A program made the translations under genes and the position numbers. From positions 1-42,220 of the forward strand of contig JACMPG010000341.1 of assembly GCA_014377625.1 (NCBI GenBank): a stretch of 42,220 nucleotides of DNA, in the 5' to 3' direction. The notes under the pieces were generated by a model. That model had not been told where the DNA came from and searched no databases. It saw only the letters and a list, made by a program, of their open reading frames with translations. Numbering within the stretch: position 1 is the first letter of the stretch; each line of letters starts with the position of its first letter. This document shows, one piece after another, positions 1 through 7,261 of the stretch. This DNA is from Spirosoma sp. (GTDB lineage Bacteria > Bacteroidota > Bacteroidia > Cytophagales > Spirosomataceae).

Positions 1-90
1 AGGAGTTCTGTGGCGGTAATCATGGCCCTAGGTAGTTATTGGATCGAGTGCGCTAAGACTAACGGAAACCCAAGCGAATACCAAGCCCGT

Positions 91-160
91 CAGGACGAAC
101 GGGGTCAAATACTGTCCCAACAGGGGGTTTTATTTACCGGAGGTGTGAACGGTTAAGGCT
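91..160. repeat. Diverged copy of a repeat also found at 7262-7412 and 7928-8072
   Basis: Begins CAGGACGAAC (91-100) and ends GAACGGTTAA (147-156). Between these is a T/A-rich stretch with GGAGGT. The same succession occurs at 7295-7360 and 7962-8027. This copy is the least alike, with a different middle and no visible kinase remnant. On the minus strand it reads ACCGTTC, then an AC-rich stretch, then CGTTCGTCCTG. It lies downstream of the GNAT gene and upstream of whatever lies left of the window on the minus strand. Confidence 0.55.
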
Positions 161-245
161 AATTGAACAGCCGCATAGCCGCCACGATTTGGCTAACGGG
201 CTGAACCGGGCGAAACCTGATCGTTGAGGGGTATTTTGCTGCCAG

Positions 246-665
246 TCAGAGCGGCTGGCCGATGGCGGCCTTCATGAAGTCGGCGGTATCGAGTTTAATG
301 ACATCGTATTTAAGATTCTTAGCCAGTGCAATGGCTTCTGTGAGCAGTTGCTTGCCAATGCCGAGGTTTCTGAATCCGGTGCCGACAAACATCCGTTTCA
401 GTTCACAGGCCGTGCCGGTAAACGGCTTAATACCCGCCACACCGGCGGGTTCGCCGTTGACCATTGCCAGTAAAAGTCCACCCGCCGGGGCTGCATAGAT
501 GGTGGGGAGTTGATCCATTTCGGCATCGAAATTCTGAAACGACAGGTCGATGCCGAGCCAGGTTACATACGCCAGAATCAGTTGTTTAGCGGTCTCAAAA
601 TCGGCAGGGGTTAGGGCCAGTCGAATGTCGATCTGCGGCTGATTCATAGTGCCTGGGGTTGACAT
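246..665 (-). CDS. GNAT family N-acetyltransferase, probably C-terminally truncated
   Basis: The 139-residue protein has the GNAT acetyl-CoA fold. Residues about 80-115 hold the core, with the pyrophosphate-binding motif A seen as FRNLGIGKQLL (R/Q-x-x-G-x-G/A type), followed by helix residues LLTEAIALAK and strand YDVIKLDTADFM. Family members normally continue with a Y-x-x-x-GF segment and a last beta strand. Here the reading frame ends abruptly after AAIGQPL, so roughly 20 residues are missing, and I could not restore them convincingly in any frame of the next 90 bases. The start is the first Met (STPGTMNQ follows); Met7 is also possible. The substrate cannot be predicted. It is divergent from the Uma2 gene at 798. 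Confidence 0.75.
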   Translation of the reverse strand: MSTPGTMNQPQIDIRLALTPADFETAKQLILAYVTWLGIDLSFQNFDAEMDQLPTIYAAPAGGLLLAMVNGEPAGVAGIKPFTGTACELKRMFVGTGFRNLGIGKQLLTEAIALAKNLKYDVIKLDTADFMKAAIGQPL

Positions 666-760
666 TCAGAACTTTACGATACACAAAGCGTAAAGGGTTG
701 TTATTTGCTGGTTCTGATCGACGCCTGAACGGGTTCGTTAATGCTTTTTTTCAAAATGCG

Positions 761-768
761 TATCTTTG
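761..768 (+). promoter_or_regulatory. -7 promoter element (TATCTTTG) of the Uma2 gene
   Basis: Matches the Bacteroidota sigma consensus TAnnTTTG exactly and lies 30 bases before the ATG at 798. No clear TTG/TTTG is seen at the expected -33 position; a T7 run lies at 744-750. Confidence 0.55.
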
Positions 769-797
769 TGATGCTCCGGGAATAAAAAGACGTTATC

Positions 798-1388
798 ATG
801 GCCATCACCTCGCTCGACCAACTCGACCCCAACGGCGCTTACACCTACGCCGATTACCTGCTCTGGCAGTTCAACGAGCGCGTAGAACTGCTGCGGGGTA
901 AAATCCGTGAAATGGCGGCACCCAATCGCAGACATCAGGGTATTAGCCAAAACTTATCCCATTTTTTGGGCAACGCACTTTGGAAAAGCTCCTGTAAAGT
1001 CTATGTTGCCCCGTTCGATGTGCGGCTGACCCGGTTTAGCGAACTCAAAAATCAGGACGTTAGCACCGTTGTCCAGCCCGATTTATGCGTGATTTGTGAC
1101 CCCGCCAAATTGGACAAACGCGGCTGCATTGGTGCCCCCGACCTGATTATCGAAATCCTGTCGCCGGGTAACAGTCGTACCGAAATGCGCGACAAGTTTG
1201 ACCTCTACCAGGAAGCGGGCGTACTCGAATACTGGGTTGTGAACCCAACCGAACGCATGATACAGGTCTGGAAACTCAACGAGCAGGGTTTTTACATCGG
1301 TCTGCCTCCTATTATTGAGGGCGACATTCTGAAAACGCCAATCATTCCTACGCTGGAAGTTATCGTCACCGACGTGTTCATGGATTAA
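798..1388 (+). CDS. Uma2 family (DUF820) putative endonuclease
   Basis: The 196-residue protein has the Uma2/DUF820 arrangement of the PD-(D/E)xK nuclease fold. It opens with the helix/strand TYADYLLW and VELLRGKIREMA. The acidic motif VQPDLCVI follows near residue 94, then APDLIIEILSPGN near 113-125 with the catalytic-type Asp and Glu, then KFDLYQEAGVLEYWVVNP, whose Lys and Tyr-Trp-Val are family hallmarks. It ends with the strand pair around IQVWKLN. Length is normal. Uma2 proteins are abundant in Bacteroidota and cyanobacteria, but their biological role is not established and nuclease activity is inferred from the fold. The gene is monocistronic, with its own -7 element and a hairpin at 1467-1507 downstream. 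A second, shorter family member is at 15818-16300. Confidence 0.9.
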   Translation: MAITSLDQLDPNGAYTYADYLLWQFNERVELLRGKIREMAAPNRRHQGISQNLSHFLGNALWKSSCKVYVAPFDVRLTRFSELKNQDVSTVVQPDLCVICDPAKLDKRGCIGAPDLIIEILSPGNSRTEMRDKFDLYQEAGVLEYWVVNPTERMIQVWKLNEQGFYIGLPPIIEGDILKTPIIPTLEVIVTDVFMD

Positions 1389-1466
1389 GCCATAGCTCAA
1401 CATAGCGGGCATACTACGGTAGTTTTTTCACCAGGTCATCACGGCGGCTTTCCCGTTTTTTTTAAA

Positions 1467-1507
1467 TGCAGGCTTCGCATTGGGGGACGCCCAGTCCGAA
1501 GCCTGCA
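1467..1507. terminator. Hairpin between convergent genes
   Basis: Perfect 11-bp stem TGCAGGCTTCG (1467-1477) / CGAAGCCTGCA (1497-1507) with a 19-base loop. A short T-rich tail follows on the plus strand. It lies between the converging Uma2 gene and the gene ending at 1518, so it probably terminates the plus-strand transcript and possibly both. Confidence 0.55.
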
Positions 1508-1517
1508 CTTGTTTTGT

Positions 1518-2342
1518 TTAGTCCGTTATATCTACCAACTCCCATAATTCCTGAGCAACCACTTCTCGAAGGGTAACTTGCTTGGCACGAAAGGTCGTAT
1601 AATCATCTTTCGGATAAACCTTTTTAAACTCGGCGGCAATATTTACTTTGTCACTGGCATACGCCAAGGCATCGTCCATGTTGCTAAATGAGAAACCGAC
1701 GGTGAAGTCGCTCGCACCATCTATATTGGTGGCAAGGGTACGTTTCCACACATTCCAACTTTTCAGTTTACCCGCTTTTATGGCTTCTTCTATGGCCGGT
1801 TTTACGGTTTCCAGCATCTTCTCGTAAGCATCTATATTGCCTGCGGTTGCTTTTACACGTGTAAGCACAACATAATCGCCAGCTTTGGCACTTCCAGCCG
1901 TACCAGCTCCCATCCTAAACGTATAGAGGTCACGGTCAACAACGGTTCTGATGGAAGGTAATGTTCCAAGTGAGGCTTGGTGCTCTTTTGTCGTTAATTC
2001 TTTGGCGGCAGCATCGTAATTGGAAGGGTCTCTGAGTGCCTGCATTTCCTTACCACTCGCATATACGACAAATGTTGCGAAGTTAAAATCCGAACTTCCG
2101 TGTACGGGATATACCCTCTTATACAATTGCCAGGTGGAAATTGCTTTTGCTGTTTTTAGATTGTTGTTTACTTTTTTAACAATCTTATTGGCAGCTAAAT
2201 AGCTGTCATTCATGCCAGGATAAACTTGCACGAAAGTTACTTCGCCGTAAGGGGCAGCAGGCGTTTGGGCTTTAACAATAGTCGATGTTGACATGGTGGC
2301 AATGATGATTGCCACGATTGAGAAAAATTTGATGATTTTCAT
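1518..2342 (-). CDS. Exported protein with two ABM-like (ferredoxin-like) repeats
   Basis: The 274-residue protein has a signal peptide (MKIIKFFSIVAIIIA, cleavage near VKAQ). The mature part is an internal duplication. Repeat 1 (about 35-135) contains STWQLYKRVYPVHGSSDF and repeat 2 (about 150-265) contains SWNVWKRTLATNIDGASDF. Both share W-x-x-(Y/W)-K-R, then G-(S/A)-S-D-F, and each starts with a strand ending in a Val/Tyr-rich run. This looks like a tandem dimeric alpha/beta-barrel (ABM-like) fold. No catalytic residues are recognised, and I do not know its function. It is the last gene of a minus-strand run that starts at 7212. The previous gene (2446-3012) is separated from it by a 27-bp perfect hairpin, so transcription may be reduced or separate. 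Confidence 0.75.
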   Translation of the reverse strand: MKIIKFFSIVAIIIATMSTSTIVKAQTPAAPYGEVTFVQVYPGMNDSYLAANKIVKKVNNNLKTAKAISTWQLYKRVYPVHGSSDFNFATFVVYASGKEMQALRDPSNYDAAAKELTTKEHQASLGTLPSIRTVVDRDLYTFRMGAGTAGSAKAGDYVVLTRVKATAGNIDAYEKMLETVKPAIEEAIKAGKLKSWNVWKRTLATNIDGASDFTVGFSFSNMDDALAYASDKVNIAAEFKKVYPKDDYTTFRAKQVTLREVVAQELWELVDITD

Positions 2343-2389
2343 ATTGATAGTTTTTTAAAATTTATGCCTACTATAGTCAGTTTTCGGCG

Positions 2390-2446
2390 ACCCTGTTTTC
2401 TTTGCTGTTTCGGATTTGCAATCCGAAACAGCAAAGAAAACAGGGT
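2390..2446. repeat. 57-bp perfect inverted repeat between two minus-strand genes
   Basis: Arms of 27 bases (2390-2416 and 2420-2446) pair without mismatch around a TGC loop. The right arm ends on the first base of the stop codon of the gene at 2446-3012. No T-run follows on the minus strand, so it is not a textbook terminator; on the plus strand TTTTT begins six bases beyond the arm. It could be a transcript-end stabiliser or a small palindromic element. Confidence 0.8.
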
Positions 2447-3012
2447 TACTTTTTCGCTTTTACCTCTTCCAACATATTCCGACCGAGGGCTTTCACGAGT
2501 TGAGTGCGGTCGTAGTAGCTGGTGTAACGGTCGATTTTTTTGTTGGCGTTGAAGTGCGTCGAGAAGTTCATCCGTATGCCCAACGGTTTCCCGTTGATGA
2601 TCTGCGTATTGGTGAAGTATGAGATCACGTAGATGCCCTTGGTGGCCCCGCCTTTCGCATCACCTGTTACGTCGATGGGCATGTTGTTAAACTCGCTCAT
2701 GGTCATCGACTTCACGGCGGGCATAGCGCGGTACTTTTTCCACCAGGCAATCACGGCGGCTTTGCCTTTCAGCTTGGTGCGGGTGTTTTGGTCGCCGTCG
2801 GGGAAATCGAACTCCACGTTGTCGGCGAGCATGGCTCCCCACGCGTCGAAGTTAGCAGCGGCTAAGAGATTCATCGACTTTTCGGCCATCGTAGCATACT
2901 CGGCGGGGGCAATGCGGAACAGCGCGTTTTTGATGTCCTGCGCCATCAGGGGCGCGGTCAGGCTGGTCAGCAACAGGGCCAGCAGCAAGCGGAATTGGAG
3001 ATTGGTCTTCAT
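2446..3012 (-). CDS. Exported SnoaL-like / NTF2-fold protein
   Basis: The 188-residue protein has a clear signal peptide (MKTNLQFRLLLALLL, cleavage after PLMA, mature end QDIK). The rest is one NTF2/SnoaL-like domain: helix YATMAEKSMNLLAAANFDAWGAMLADNVEFDFPDGD (the usual 'task, load of disease/product' helix-turn and D-x-V-x-F strand), the AVIAWWKKY helix, and strands ending at FSTHFNANKKIDRYTSYYDR. In this fold the pocket binds small hydrophobic ligands or catalyses isomer or cyclase reactions. Which applies here cannot be read from sequence. The ATG is preceded by AAATCAATCAAACAA, a variant of the leader shared by its neighbours. Confidence 0.8.
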   Translation of the reverse strand: MKTNLQFRLLLALLLTSLTAPLMAQDIKNALFRIAPAEYATMAEKSMNLLAAANFDAWGAMLADNVEFDFPDGDQNTRTKLKGKAAVIAWWKKYRAMPAVKSMTMSEFNNMPIDVTGDAKGGATKGIYVISYFTNTQIINGKPLGIRMNFSTHFNANKKIDRYTSYYDRTQLVKALGRNMLEEVKAKK

Positions 3013-3097
3013 TTGTTTGATTGATTTAATTGGTTTTTGAGAAATGGATACGACGGTTCGGCATCGTCAACGATACCGAACCGGGCTCCTGCGGTGC

Positions 3098-3364
3098 TTA
3101 AAACGTGATGGGCATCGAGACCGTAATCGGCTCCAGAACGGTGTGGGCGGCCTTCATACCATCGTGTTGCGGGTCGTTGATGATGGCCGCCAGCAACTCG
3201 AAATCCGTTGTTTCTACGACCAGCACCACCGAATTGGGGTCGTCCAAATCCTGAAATGCCTGGTAACTTGTCATCGCCGGGGCAAAAACCCTCAGTCGGT
3301 CTTCACGGCCTTTATTCCATGCTTCTACGTCGCCTACTTTGTGGCGGAATACTACTGTTGCCAT
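3098..3364 (-). CDS. Small ABM-like (dimeric alpha/beta barrel) protein
   Basis: An 88-residue cytoplasmic protein without a signal peptide. The layout is strand (TVVFRHKVGD), helix (EAWNKGREDRLRVF), strand (MTSYQAFQDLDDPNSVVLVVETTD) and helix (FELLAAIINDPQHDGMKAAH), as in antibiotic-biosynthesis-monooxygenase-like domains. The same pattern (V-x-D-x-x-x-W-x-x-x-F/G, then D-P-x-x-V-x-L-V/I) recurs at the C-terminus of the protein at 6121-7212. ABM-fold proteins act on quinones, haem or aromatic polyketides, or have no known reaction, and nothing here decides between these. The start ATG is preceded directly by four 10-base leader repeats. Confidence 0.75.
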   Translation of the reverse strand: MATVVFRHKVGDVEAWNKGREDRLRVFAPAMTSYQAFQDLDDPNSVVLVVETTDFELLAAIINDPQHDGMKAAHTVLEPITVSMPITF

Positions 3365-3400
3365 TGGTTTGATTGGTTTTAATTGGTTTTAATTGGTTTT
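3363..3400 (-). promoter_or_regulatory. Four tandem 10-base leader repeats before the ABM gene
   Basis: Plus strand shows TTGGTTT four times at a strict 10-base period (sense strand AAAACCAATT, ending CAAACCAATG with the start codon). CAAACCAATG also forms the start site of the genes at 4088 and 7212. Related forms precede 3012 (AAAACCAATT about 25 bases upstream), 4968 and 7852. Confidence 0.6.
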
Positions 3401-3503
3401 TGATTGCCTACTCTGGACGGTTTTTGCCGGGCCGACGCTTCGGCGACCCCGTATTGGCTTTATTATCTCTGGATGGTTGGCCGCTGCCACGACAGTCCGG
3501 GGA

Positions 3504-4088
3504 TTAGTTTGGGGCTGAGGCCGATTCTTGGTAGAAGGTTGCTTTCCAGGCACCGTTGATGTTGGTGAAGAGCATCGTCCCGGCCACGTTTTCGTAGTTT
3601 ATCTTCTGGCCGGTTTTCAGCACAGCCGCCTGACCAACGGTGAAGGTGTAGAGTGCCTGCGTGTCGGACAAGACCCGAACAGCTTCTTTTTTAGGCGTTA
3701 CAGCCACCAGCGCGCTCATGGTTTCGGCAGTTTTGGCTTTGGGGTCGGCCTGCCAGTTCACCAGTTGCTGACGCAGAATTTTCTCGGCCTTGTTCAGCTT
3801 TCCGGCATCGAGCGCGAGGGCTTTGGTCAACAGGTCCGCTTTCTTTTCCTTGTTGGCATAAAAAATCTTCAGCACGTAGGCCATGAAGAAATTTGGGTCT
3901 TCCTGCAGGGCTTTACCGACCTGCTCACCCGCTTCTTTGGTGTGAATGTTCGATGCGAACTCAGCCGCTTTTTAGTAAGCCGCTTTCGCTACTTTCGACT
4001 TCGTGGAGACGGGCAGGAAAAAATCCTAGGCCATCGTCAGGCAGGTGCTGCTCAGCAGCAGGGACAGGGCAACGAGTAACGTTTTCAT
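3504..4088 (-). pseudogene. Exported protein gene broken by two Gln-to-stop codons
   Basis: An ATG at 4088 opens a frame encoding a signal peptide (MKTLLVALSLLLSSTCLTMA). The frame then meets TAG at codon 21 (4026-4028) and TAA at codon 39 (3972-3974), and otherwise stays open to the natural stop at 3504. Both stops sit where Gln fits: after the signal cleavage site (compare MA-Q-D in the gene at 2446-3012) and in KAAY-x-KAAEF. Each is one C-to-T change on the coding strand. The remaining 194 codons look protein-like: a helical segment with AGEQVGKALQEDPNF, then KKADLLTKALALDAG, and a C-terminal strand region. An internal Met (3884) could start a 126-residue cytoplasmic product. Translation elsewhere uses TAA and TAG as normal stops, so I read this as a recent pseudogene. 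Confidence 0.75.
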
Positions 4089-4137
4089 TGGTTTGGGTTT
4101 GGTTAATGCGTTAGTAATCAGGTGTAAACTCCGGCAC

Positions 4138-4968
4138 TTAGTCCACTCTGGAAACCCTTCGGTATAGCTCTACCGCTTTGATTTTGGCATAGAGCGGGTC
4201 CAGTTTTTTCGAGGCTTCGATAAACGCCGGGTCTTCGTGGATTTTCCGGTAGCCATCCCCCGCCGGCCACACGCCTTCGAAGTAGTAGCGGTTGTTTTTT
4301 ACGGAATTGTCCGATGTTTTGTAGAAGACGTAGCCCGCACCGGGATAACCCATTTTGGCAATCACGGCATTCAGCTCCCTGATGGTTGCTGCCCACCGCG
4401 CTTCGGTAATGTCTTTGGGCATATCGAAGACGTGGATACTTTTTTCGGAAGCCGGTGCCGGGGGGGCGTCGCTGTTCGATATGTCGCGGATGCAGACGTA
4501 CCCGCCGTTCCGCTTTTCCCAAACGGCCATGTATTTTCCCGTGTACGACACCGTTCCGTCGGCATCTTTTATGGTAGTTTTTCCGACCTCGGTTACCTGC
4601 TTTTCGCTGCCGTACACGTCCTGTACCTCGTAGGTGGTCACTGCGCCTTGTTTACGTTTGGCGAAGGAGACTGTCATGGCTTTTTTAATGGCTTCAGGGC
4701 CGGTGTCGGCGGGGCTTGCATCGCCCATACTGATGGCATCATTGGCATACATGGTCGCCACAGCGTCGGCGTTTTGCGCGTTTACCGCTGCCGCAAAGGC
4801 CGTTTCTTTGGCCTGAATTTGTGCTTTAACGGCCGTCATATCCGTGTTATTCGACGTGGAGACTTCGGCAGACGTATTTTCGGTTTTGGCGGGCGCATTG
4901 CACCCGGCAACAAACACAAACAGGGCGGCAAGAGCGGCCAGGACGGGGAGAAATTGGTTGGTTTTCAT
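4138..4968 (-). CDS. Lipoprotein with NTF2-like (DUF4440) and ABM-like domains
   Basis: The start is the ATG at 4968, because it opens a lipoprotein signal (MKTNQFLPVLAALAALFVFV, lipobox VAGC, Cys near residue 22); a longer open frame upstream lacks a signal. The 276-residue product has a DUF4440/SnoaL-like domain (about 45-160): AVKAQIQAKETAFAAAVNAQ, VATMYANDAISMGDASPADTG, and the last strands YTGKYMAVWEKRNGGYVCIRDISNSD. A second domain follows (about 175-270; AARWAATIREL-like helix, GYPGAGYVFYKTSD strand, EASKKLDPLYAKI helix) and resembles the ABM/ferredoxin-like fold of neighbours. An envelope-anchored fusion of the two folds found separately in this cluster. Ligand unknown. Confidence 0.75.
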   Translation of the reverse strand: MKTNQFLPVLAALAALFVFVAGCNAPAKTENTSAEVSTSNNTDMTAVKAQIQAKETAFAAAVNAQNADAVATMYANDAISMGDASPADTGPEAIKKAMTVSFAKRKQGAVTTYEVQDVYGSEKQVTEVGKTTIKDADGTVSYTGKYMAVWEKRNGGYVCIRDISNSDAPPAPASEKSIHVFDMPKDITEARWAATIRELNAVIAKMGYPGAGYVFYKTSDNSVKNNRYYFEGVWPAGDGYRKIHEDPAFIEASKKLDPLYAKIKAVELYRRVSRVD

Positions 4969-5083
4969 TGGCGAATAGAGAATTGGTTTTAAGAGGGTTA
5001 GAAATGACCTGATAGTCAAAAAAAATGGTGTGGATAGACGTAGAATCGGCACGGGTGCGCAGTGCTTCGGTTTGTCGGCTTGC

Positions 5084-6040
5084 TTATCCTGCGTACTCAC
5101 TCAATGGTACGTGGGCGGGCTGGAACGTCAGGTCCAAATCCTGCGTCGCGGCTGCGTTGCTGTACACGGTACGAGCCGCATCGACGGGTTCTCCCCCGTT
5201 GAGCATCAGCGTGATGTCTGATACTTTGTAGCTCCCGCCGGTAAGCAGGTAGTTCTTGCCGTGCAGTCCGGCGGTAGTCGCGGCCCGGAAGATCCCCTCG
5301 GCCACATCAGCGACCCACACGACGGCAAACTCGACGTTTTTTGCAAACATCATCTCCACGAAGGGATTGGGGGCGATTTTGTTTTTGAACAAATACTGTA
5401 TCCCCATCGAGACGGAATCGTCCCGGCCCGACATCGACTGCCCCGCCACGAAGGTGGGATACACGCTGACGACCTCGAAACCCATATCAGAATGGGATTT
5501 TACGTACTTCCGCACTACCTGGTCGGCGAAGTACTTGGCCTGGGCGTAGGGATGGTCATTAGCGTCGAGGTACGGTTCATCCGCTTCTGTATATACGTCA
5601 TCGGCATACACGCCGTCGGCCGAGCGACTGGGGACGGGAAGCGGGTAGGACGTATTGAGCGATGCCACCGAGCCAACGAACACCACTTTTTTGAGCGACG
5701 GAATTTCACCCGCCAGTTTCAGGAAATTCTCGGTCCCCTTAATGGTCGGGTCGAGCAGGTCGCGCTGCGGGTCCTGCACGTCGAGTTGAAACGGTGTGCC
5801 GCTGTGAACCACGATGTCACAACCGGATAGAAAATCCCGTAACGCGGTTTCGTCCTGCACATCCATCTCCACGATATCGAGGTGATGCACAGCATTTTCA
5901 AATTGGTCGAGATGGTCGTACCGTTCTTTTTTGGCGAGATCGCGGACGGAGACCCGCACGTCATAGCCTTCGGTGAGAAATTTTCGGGTGACATAGCTGC
6001 CGATGAAGCCGGCTCCGCCGATGATACCTACGGTTTTCAT
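5084..6040 (-). CDS. Extended SDR NAD(P)-dependent reductase/epimerase (dihydroflavonol-reductase-like)
   Basis: The chosen ATG at 6040 puts the Rossmann motif IGGAGFIGSY eight residues in; the open frame runs further upstream but into non-coding sequence. The 318-residue protein has VRDLAKKERYDHL after strand 2 (Arg suggests NADP use), DVQDETALRDFLSGCDIVVHSGTPF, and the segment DPTIKGTENFLKLA typical of dihydroflavonol/cinnamoyl-CoA-type reductases. The catalytic pair is YAQAK, with the Ser in VGSVAS. It is predicted to be cytosolic and is the only obvious enzyme in a run of mainly exported NTF2- and ABM-fold proteins, being 80 bases after the gene ending at 6121 and 115 before the one starting at 4968. 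The substrate is unknown. Confidence 0.85.
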   Translation of the reverse strand: MKTVGIIGGAGFIGSYVTRKFLTEGYDVRVSVRDLAKKERYDHLDQFENAVHHLDIVEMDVQDETALRDFLSGCDIVVHSGTPFQLDVQDPQRDLLDPTIKGTENFLKLAGEIPSLKKVVFVGSVASLNTSYPLPVPSRSADGVYADDVYTEADEPYLDANDHPYAQAKYFADQVVRKYVKSHSDMGFEVVSVYPTFVAGQSMSGRDDSVSMGIQYLFKNKIAPNPFVEMMFAKNVEFAVVWVADVAEGIFRAATTAGLHGKNYLLTGGSYKVSDITLMLNGGEPVDAARTVYSNAAATQDLDLTFQPAHVPLSEYAG

Positions 6041-6120
6041 GATTGCGTTTTCGGTTAAAAAATAAGAGTAATGCGTTGATGTAGTTCCCCGGCAGCAGCC
6101 ATCTGCTACCAGGGTGATGC

Positions 6121-7212
6121 TTACTTCTTGCTCAGAATGAGCGCGGTAGGCTTGCCGATTAAGCCGGCTTTCTGCCGGTAGGCCGCCAAAGCCGGGGTGG
6201 CCAGGTAGGCTTTTGGGGCTTCGGGCGAGGCCCACTCCTGAATGAGATAGACCGTGCCGGGGTCTTCGACCAGCGTCCCGACTTCGGCACTCAGTTCGCC
6301 CGCCATGAGCCGCTCGTTGAAGTACATATCGAAGGCTTTTTTCCAGACTGCGTAATCGGCCACTTTATAATAGGTCATGGTTTTGGTGATCGGCGACAGC
6401 ACCATCCGGCTGATTTTCCAGGCTCCGTTTTCTTTGACCGCCGTATTAGTGTAGGCCCCATCGACCGTGACCCGGTTTCCCTTGACCGCCCGACCATTGA
6501 TGTGATAGGTGCCGGTAATGATGGCACTGCCGTCGAACTGCGGGCTTACGTTCGCCATCAGAATGGCACTGTTCACGTCAGCGTCGGCAAAACTTTTGGT
6601 AAACAACTCCGACACCTCACCGATGCCGGTTTGTTTCGTATCGCCCGATGTTCTGACCACATCGTTGGTGAGCATCGTTTTCAGGGTTGCTACGTCTTCA
6701 CGGTTGTAGGCATTCTGAAATTGCTTCACCAACTCGCGCATCTCAAGAGCCACCACGTTCATGGCCCATTTGACCTGGCTGATTTTCCACTGCCCGCCGA
6801 CCTTGCCGATCAGCATCTCGTAGGTACCCGCCGTGGGGTTGAGTTTCGCGCCAGTCTTCCGCAAAAAATCGTAACCACTAACGGTCGTGCCGATTTTCAT
6901 TTTGCCGTCGGGCTGCGCTTCGGTGCTAACCGCCGTGAAGTCCATGTAGGACCCGGCGGTCTCGCCAAAGTCGCGCACGAAATCGGCATCCACGTCGGCT
7001 TTGGTGTTGGCCGTCACGCTGCCATCGGGGTTGACCCAGCCCACGTTGTCAGCGAAGAGGGTCATCAGTTTGGGTCGGTCGCCTTTGTTGTAGGCGTTCT
7101 GGTAGGTTTTGACGAAAGCAACGGCTTCGGGATTGGGGGTTTGTGCCTGGGCGATGGTAGCAACAAGCAGCAGTGGGGCCAGCAGACCGGTTTGGATTCG
7201 GATGGGCTTCAT
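6121..7212 (-). CDS. Exported protein: two NTF2-like domains plus C-terminal ABM-like domain
   Basis: The 363-residue protein has a signal peptide (MKPIRIQTGLLAPLLLVA, cleavage near AQAQ). Domain 1 (about 28-150) is NTF2/SnoaL-like with FVKTYQNAYNKGDRPKLMTLFADNVGWVNPDG. Domain 2 (about 155-275) repeats it as LVKQFQNAYNREDVATLKTMLTNDVVRTSGD; the F-x-x-x-(Y/F)-Q-N-A-Y-N-(K/R) signature is nearly identical, so this is an internal duplication. Domain 3 (about 280-363), from MTYYKVADYAVWKKAFDMYF, is an ABM-like domain resembling the free protein at 3098-3364. It is the first gene of the minus-strand run. Its upstream region (7262-7412) carries the repeat described there. The start site CAAACCAATG is shared with two cluster members. 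Confidence 0.8.
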   Translation of the reverse strand: MKPIRIQTGLLAPLLLVATIAQAQTPNPEAVAFVKTYQNAYNKGDRPKLMTLFADNVGWVNPDGSVTANTKADVDADFVRDFGETAGSYMDFTAVSTEAQPDGKMKIGTTVSGYDFLRKTGAKLNPTAGTYEMLIGKVGGQWKISQVKWAMNVVALEMRELVKQFQNAYNREDVATLKTMLTNDVVRTSGDTKQTGIGEVSELFTKSFADADVNSAILMANVSPQFDGSAIITGTYHINGRAVKGNRVTVDGAYTNTAVKENGAWKISRMVLSPITKTMTYYKVADYAVWKKAFDMYFNERLMAGELSAEVGTLVEDPGTVYLIQEWASPEAPKAYLATPALAAYRQKAGLIGKPTALILSKK

Positions 7213-7261
7213 TGGTTTGCAGAGGTTTGGCTATCAACCGAATAGTTGGTTGTCTGACAAA

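Noticed and set aside
22-156. 44-codon open frame at the start of the window
   Set aside because: It runs through the CAGGACGAAC repeat, has no promoter or start signal, and its residues look random. The repeat explains the sequence better.
4118-4522. Long open frame on the minus strand inside the lipoprotein gene
   Set aside because: Another frame of the real gene at 4138-4968; composition is low-complexity Arg/Pro, typical of shadow frames in GC-rich DNA.
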